Source: Actinophytocola xinjiangensis (GTDB lineage: Bacteria > Actinomycetota > Actinomycetes > Mycobacteriales > Pseudonocardiaceae). Taken from it: DNA of 64,000 nt. A program made the position numbers and the translations under genes. Of the stretch, positions 59,999 through 64,000 are shown in pieces. The DNA is taken from assembly GCF_001921215.1 (NCBI RefSeq), contig NZ_MSIF01000006.1, forward strand, positions 1 through 64,000. The letters are read 5' to 3'. The notes beneath the pieces were generated by a model. It was not told the origin of the DNA. It was given only the letters and a program-made list of their open reading frames with translations, and searched no databases. How positions within the stretch are numbered: the stretch's first letter is position 1; the number at the start of each line of letters is the position of its first letter.

Positions 59999-61567
59999 GT
60001 GGAATCGGTAGACGGCTGGACCGGCCGCACCGCGTGCGCACTCCAGACGGCAATGCGCCTCAGCAACGACGCATTCGCGAAACGCCTCGGCATCGGCGTC
60101 CGAACCGTCGCCGGCTGGCACCAGAAACCGACCCTCCGCCCCCAGTCGGCAATGCAAGAGATCCTGGACACCGCGCTGGAACAGGCGTCCCCGGCGGTCC
60201 AGGCACGGTTCGCCGCGCTCACCACCGAAGCCCCGGCCCCAGCCGCCGCCGAGAGCACACCCGACGCCGAACACCGCCTCGGCGCTGACCCCAACATCAG
60301 CGCGGCCCTGCACTGGCTCGACGAACACGCCCACTGGTCACCAGGCACCGCACGTCGAGAAGTGGCCGCCCGCCTGACCCAACTCGACCAGCGCCAACTA
60401 CACGACCGAGCCGCACGGCGAGGCCGCGTCGACCAGTGGCGCATAGCCGACGCCTTGCACACCTACTACCCGGACCGGACGACCGGCCACGGCCAGTACG
60501 TAGCCGCCCTCCACGGCGAAGAGGCGCTGACCAGCGTCCTCACCCACCCTGACTGGCTCGACCTCGCCTGTCCCCTGCTGCCTCCCGCCGACAAGATCAC
60601 TGTCACGAACACCACCCCGGACAACGACCTCACACTCGACGCCAACAGCGCCGGCCGAGCCGCCCAACGCATCGCCGAGACCCTCGCGCTGAACATCCGC
60701 ATGCTCGACGGCCCGTTGTTCCGCCTCACCCAGGTAGCCCCTCGCGCGGGCGAGATCGCCGCAACGACCGAGGTCACCCGGTTCGTCCGTTACGCCCTCA
60801 CCATGGACCTCCTCGAAGGCGAGTTGGTAGACGCCCTGGCCACCAACGAGCCGCTGGAACCGGGCTCGCTCCCGCTCCGAGACAAGTACCTGCCCAACAT
60901 CAAGTCGGTGCTCGACCTGCCCGAACGCCTCTGCTGCGGCGGCACCCTCGCCCTCTGCGCCATAGCCCGCCCCGCGGACCCACTCCGCGGCCCCGCTGAC
61001 TACGTGCTCCTGGTCCAGGAACGATCAGGCCACGTCGTCAACGCCGCCCGCCGCCTGGCCGTGATCCCCAAGGGCTTCCACGAACCCCTGACCGACTACC
61101 GCGCCGACGCCCACATCGGCGCCACCCTCCGCCGCGAGATGGAAGAGGAACTCTTCGGCCGCGACGACATCGACAGCACCAACGGCCTACCGCTCCGCGC
61201 CGACCCCATGCACCCCAGCCGCCAGTCCGAACCGATGCGCTGGCTCATGGCCGAACCCGGCCGACTACGCATGGAATGCACCGGCTTCGGCCTCAACCTG
61301 GTGAGCGGCAACTTCGAGTTCGCCGGCCTGATCGTCATCGACGACGAGGAGTTCTGGCAGCACTACGGCGGCCACATCGAAGCCAACTGGGAAGCGACGT
61401 CCCTACGCCAGTACTCAAGCCTCGACCGCTCCATGCTCACCGAACTCATCGGCGACGGCGCGTGGAGCAACGAGGGCCTGTTCGCCCTGTTGCAGGGCCT
61501 TCGTAGGCTAACCCAGGTCGGCGGCAACCGAGTCGACGCCCCGGAGATCGAGTGGGAGATCCGCTAG
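59999..61567 (+). CDS. HTH protein with NUDIX-box-like C-terminal domain (paralogue A)
   Basis: 522 residues. N-terminal HTH (MRLSNDAFAKRLGIGVRTVAGW, residues 19-40). The remainder is a large domain shared with the gene at 61918-63453. Inside it the segment IPKGFHEPLT, then ATLRREMEEELFGR resembles a NUDIX box (REx2EExG) with altered spacing before it. Near the end: RLRMECTGFGLNLVSGNFEFAGL. I infer an HTH regulator whose C-terminus binds or hydrolyses a nucleotide-like ligand. GTG start with weak AAGG. Overlaps the cupin gene by one base. Confidence 0.65.
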   Translation: MESVDGWTGRTACALQTAMRLSNDAFAKRLGIGVRTVAGWHQKPTLRPQSAMQEILDTALEQASPAVQARFAALTTEAPAPAAAESTPDAEHRLGADPNISAALHWLDEHAHWSPGTARREVAARLTQLDQRQLHDRAARRGRVDQWRIADALHTYYPDRTTGHGQYVAALHGEEALTSVLTHPDWLDLACPLLPPADKITVTNTTPDNDLTLDANSAGRAAQRIAETLALNIRMLDGPLFRLTQVAPRAGEIAATTEVTRFVRYALTMDLLEGELVDALATNEPLEPGSLPLRDKYLPNIKSVLDLPERLCCGGTLALCAIARPADPLRGPADYVLLVQERSGHVVNAARRLAVIPKGFHEPLTDYRADAHIGATLRREMEEELFGRDDIDSTNGLPLRADPMHPSRQSEPMRWLMAEPGRLRMECTGFGLNLVSGNFEFAGLIVIDDEEFWQHYGGHIEANWEATSLRQYSSLDRSMLTELIGDGAWSNEGLFALLQGLRRLTQVGGNRVDAPEIEWEIR

Positions 61568-61917
61568 TGGCAACGAACTGGCGCTTCGGCAACGCACCGG
61601 AGGAGACGAAGGACAACCGAGGCTGGCTCCTCGGTCACTTCATCACCCCGCCTGACGACATCCTCCACAGCAAGGACGTCGAAGTGAAGTGGGCCGTCCA
61701 CCCAGCCGGCGAAAAGCGCGCCGAATGGACCGTCGACGACCAACGCACAACCCTCGTACTCCTGGTCGACGGCGAGTTCCGCATAGACCTCACCGAGGGC
61801 AGCCGCACCCTCCGAACCCAGGGCGACTACGCCCTCTGGGGACCAGGCATAGACCACTCCTGGAAAGCCCTGACCGACTCGACGGTGATGGTGGTCCGCT
61901 GGCCCTCAGCCACCTGA
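61567..61917 (+). CDS. Small cupin-domain protein
   Basis: 116 residues from GTG 61567, whose G is the last base of the previous stop (TAGTG); GGGAG is eight bases upstream. A single cupin barrel is seen: VKWAVHPAGEKRAEW, TTLVLLVDGEFRIDL, YALWGPGIDHSWKA. Only one clear metal-type His (DHSW) is kept, so it may be a binding rather than an enzymatic cupin. Translation coupled to paralogue A. Its stop TGA touches the stop of paralogue B (TGATCA). Confidence 0.78.
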   Translation: MATNWRFGNAPEETKDNRGWLLGHFITPPDDILHSKDVEVKWAVHPAGEKRAEWTVDDQRTTLVLLVDGEFRIDLTEGSRTLRTQGDYALWGPGIDHSWKALTDSTVMVVRWPSAT

Positions 61918-63453
61918 TCACAGCTCGACAGCCGGCAGCTTCACCCGCCGCCCACCGACGTCCCGCAACCGCCGAAGCCCTTGCAGGAACGCAAAAAGCC
62001 CCTCGTTACTCCAGCTCTCGTCTCCAGCCAGCTTCGCCAGCAAATGATCATCCAAACTGGAGTACACCCGAAGCCCAGCCGACTCCCAGTTGGCCTCGAC
62101 AACCCCACCGAACTGCGGCCAGAACTCCTCATCCTCGATCACGACCAGACAGGCGAACTCGTAGTTCCCGCTGACCAGGTTGAACCCGAACCCGGTGCAC
62201 TCCATCCGCAGCCGTGCCGGCGACGCTGTGAGCCACCGCATCGCCTCCGAGAGCCGACTCGAATGCATCGGCGCCGCCGCCCGCCGCCCGTCGGCGGTGC
62301 TATCCAGCTCCGCCCTTCCGAACAGTTCCTCTTCCATCTCGCGAACCAACGTCGCCCCGATCCGAGCGTCCCCCGCGACGTCCGTCAACGGCTCATGGAA
62401 CCCCTTCGGTATGACAGCCAGCCGTCCTGCCGCGTTCACCACCTGCCCTGACCGCTCCTGCACGAGCAACGCGTAGTCGGCCTCACCCCGGTAGGCGTCC
62501 GCCGGCCGAGCGATGGCACACAGAGCGACAACGCCACCCGCGCAAAGCCGTCCATGCAGGTCAAGCACGGTTTCGACGTCGGGAAGGTACCGATCCCGCA
62601 GGGGAAGGTCACCCCGCCCAATCGGCCGACCGTTGACCAGCGCGTCAGCCAGCTCCCGTTCCAACAGGTCCATGGTCAGCGCATACACACCGAAGGGCGC
62701 AAGCCCGACGCTGCCCGAGATCACGCCGCCCCGAATGTCGACGTCCAGCAACCGATACAACGGCTCGTTCGTGATCCGTACCCCGAGCATCGCCGCCTCG
62801 GTGAGCCGGTCCACCGCGTGTCCCCGCTCGATACGCCCGACGCTGTCCAACTCCACGTCAGCCAGCCCGATCCGGTCGGTGTCCGGACCAAGTGGGATGC
62901 TCAGGTCCAGCCACTCCGCCCGGGTCAGCACGGATGTCGCCACCCGATGCCCGTCCACACTCGGTCTGTACAACAAGCCACCCGACGCAGCGTCGTAGTA
63001 GTCCGCCAGGGCGGCCGCAAGTCGGCTCCGCCTGACACCCCGTAGCCGCACTCCCCGATCTTGAACTTCGTCGAGGCTCAACCCGTCGACCAGCGCCGCG
63101 ACCTCCTCCCGGGTGGCCTCGGGAACCCAACCGCCAACCGTGTCCCCCGCTTCCTTCGGGACGAGCCCCGCGCCCTCCAGGTCGACTTCGTGATCATCGG
63201 TGGCGGAAGCAAGCAGCTCGTCCACCGTCACGCCCAACATGCGTTCAAGCAGGCGAGCGGTGGCCGGACGGACGGTTCCGAGCGGTCTTCCACCCGGGCC
63301 ACGCCCCGAGACCAGCCGCTGCAAGTGCCGCACACTGATCGTGCCCGGCTCCCCATGCTCCCGAGCGAACAACTCGACGGACTCGGCGAACTCTTCAACG
63401 GTCTGCCGCCGCTGCCAGATCAACTTCTCCAGCACGGTGCGAAACGTCCGCAT
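61918..63453 (-). CDS. HTH protein with NUDIX-box-like C-terminal domain (paralogue B)
   Basis: 511 residues. The N-terminus differs from paralogue A (FAREHGEPGTISVRHLQRLVSG, an XRE/HTH-like segment). The C-terminal 350 residues match A: SVLTRAEWLDLSIPL, YALTMDLLERELADAL, ALCAIARPADAYRGEADY, LLVQERSG, IPKGFHEPLT, ATLVREMEEELFGR, WSNEGLFAFLQGLRRL. Start ATG 63453 with GGGGAGGGG upstream; the longer frame is not used. Convergent with A and the cupin with zero spacing. Function unknown. Confidence 0.68.
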   Translation of the reverse strand: MRTFRTVLEKLIWQRRQTVEEFAESVELFAREHGEPGTISVRHLQRLVSGRGPGGRPLGTVRPATARLLERMLGVTVDELLASATDDHEVDLEGAGLVPKEAGDTVGGWVPEATREEVAALVDGLSLDEVQDRGVRLRGVRRSRLAAALADYYDAASGGLLYRPSVDGHRVATSVLTRAEWLDLSIPLGPDTDRIGLADVELDSVGRIERGHAVDRLTEAAMLGVRITNEPLYRLLDVDIRGGVISGSVGLAPFGVYALTMDLLERELADALVNGRPIGRGDLPLRDRYLPDVETVLDLHGRLCAGGVVALCAIARPADAYRGEADYALLVQERSGQVVNAAGRLAVIPKGFHEPLTDVAGDARIGATLVREMEEELFGRAELDSTADGRRAAAPMHSSRLSEAMRWLTASPARLRMECTGFGFNLVSGNYEFACLVVIEDEEFWPQFGGVVEANWESAGLRVYSSLDDHLLAKLAGDESWSNEGLFAFLQGLRRLRDVGGRRVKLPAVEL

Positions 63454-63616
63454 CAGGCCCCTCCCCGTCACCCGTCCATGGGTGTCGCGACATGTCGTGT
63501 CCATGTCGCACCAAGATCGTTGAGCTGATCCCAAGCTGATGACATGGTGATTTCAAGTGAAGCACAACAGTCACCGCAGGTCACAAGCCCACCCACGTCA
63601 CCAATCAGAGGCACCC

Positions 63617-63892
63617 ATGCCCAACGAACTGCCTCCCATCCCCTGCATCCCGCCCCCGGACCAGGCCGCCCACGACGACGGCGTACTCATGCACGACCTC
63701 ACCGTCCTCAACGCCAAGCTGAGCCGCTACGTCCTCCGCTTCCTCGACGCCGACTCCCAGCGAGCCACCCCAGACGCCCCAGCAGCAGAAATCGCCCTAG
63801 CCAACTGCCTCACCAACGCGGCCAACGCGCTCCGATCCCGAGCCTCCCGCCGAACCCCGCTCATCCCAGACAGCAGCCACCAGCCCCAGTAA
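63617..63892 (+). CDS. Hypothetical small protein
   Basis: 91 residues from ATG 63617 (AGAGG five bases upstream): Pro-rich start (MPNELPPIPCIPPPDQAAH), then a helical region (LMHDLTVLNAKLSRYVLRFLD, EIALANCLTNAANALRSRA) . No family recognised. Divergent from paralogue B. An ATG at 63557 is an alternative start. Confidence 0.55.
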   Translation: MPNELPPIPCIPPPDQAAHDDGVLMHDLTVLNAKLSRYVLRFLDADSQRATPDAPAAEIALANCLTNAANALRSRASRRTPLIPDSSHQPQ

Positions 63893-63935
63893 CACCAACT
63901 CCCCTGCCCGCCTTCACACCAACAATCGGATCCGC

Positions 63936-64000
63936 ATGACCTCCCCTCGACCAATCTCCAACAACTCCCAACCGGACAACAGCCACATCATCGCTCCATA
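63936..64000 (+). CDS. Possible gene start running off the window
   Basis: An ATG at 63936 opens a frame of 21 Ser/Asn/Pro-rich codons to the window end. There is no obvious ribosome binding site, so it may be non-coding. Confidence 0.2.
   Translation, partial: MTSPRPISNNSQPDNSHIIAP

Larger units (their letters stand above)
52373..64000. mobile_element. Integrative element (AICE-like) in tRNA-Leu, right end outside window
   Basis: The region from the tRNA 3' end carries a serine integrase, excisionase, an FtsK-type transfer gene with small membrane proteins, a WhiB-type and an XRE-type regulator, and unknown cargo: the gene set of an actinomycete integrative and conjugative element. The left boundary is the integrase/tRNA overlap. 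I found no second copy of the tRNA 3' end in the window, so attR lies beyond 64000. No replication initiator is visible. The transfer gene is broken, so the element is probably immobile by itself. Confidence 0.85.

Noticed and set aside
1-64000. CRISPR arrays, rRNA operon, classical toxin-antitoxin or restriction genes
   Set aside because: No evenly spaced identical repeats with unique spacers, no rRNA-like sequence and no recognisable restriction or toxin motifs were seen.

Overview
The window is uniformly GC-rich with strong third-position G/C bias, many GTG and a few TTG starts, and dense 4-bp stop/start overlaps. It comes from a high-GC actinobacterium, most likely of the Pseudonocardiales (Saccharothrix/Actinosynnema/Lentzea type). 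This rests on gene content: the envelope and lipid genes, F420 enzymes, a WhiB protein, and a gene order recognisable from Mycobacterium tuberculosis Rv2133c-Rv2141c. No rRNA or CRISPR array is present. One tRNA gene is present.

Layout. (1) 1-7.4 kb: a tight lipid operon (desaturase end, fatty acyl-AMP ligase, two SDR reductases, mycolate-type SAM methyltransferase, FAD oxidase) closed by a strong bidirectional terminator. A convergent KASIII-like protein that has lost its catalytic His follows. (2) 7.8-21.7 kb: chromosomal accessory and housekeeping genes: a VOC protein with a divergent WYL regulator, a heterodimeric ABC exporter with one dead ATPase half, a sucrase/ferredoxin-like protein, NfeD/SPFH, DUF3097, an ECF sigma factor with a VOC partner, an aminotransferase, a winged-helix protein, and the SCO1664/DUF3090 pair. 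(3) 21.8-44.4 kb: a block rich in peptide and glycan functions: S9 and S66 peptidases, two tandem MptB-like mannosyltransferases with a GT-B protein, an MFS exporter, a complete dipeptide ABC importer facing an M55 D-aminopeptidase and M20 peptidase, a GNAT protein, an ABC exporter and a GH92 alpha-mannosidase. (4) 44.4-52.2 kb: a conserved actinobacterial block (histidine phosphatase, uppP, LLM F420 enzyme, aldo-keto reductase, LppL-like lipoprotein, DUF5703, DUF2231, M20 peptidase). In M. tuberculosis, DUF3090 and SCO1664 directly follow the phosphatase. Here they lie about 23 kb away in the same orientation, so region 3 looks inserted into that block.

(5) 52.3-64 kb: a tRNA-Leu(GAG) gene is the left attachment site of an integrative (AICE-like) element. 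A large serine integrase ends inside the tRNA. A transfer operon follows on the minus strand (xis, whiB-like, two small membrane proteins, FtsK-type tra). The tra gene is dead: an IS481-family element is inserted with a GCTAGC target duplication, and a one-base deletion lies upstream of it. A cluster of TGTGAC/GTCACA repeats at the 3' end of tra is a candidate clt/origin-of-transfer site. A shared 16-bp operator-like sequence lies before int and before xis, with a weaker copy before the XRE-type regulator. The element also carries two paralogous HTH proteins with a NUDIX-box-like motif around a small cupin protein. These are the best candidate for an undescribed regulatory module. The right end of the element, including attR and any replication gene, lies outside the window.
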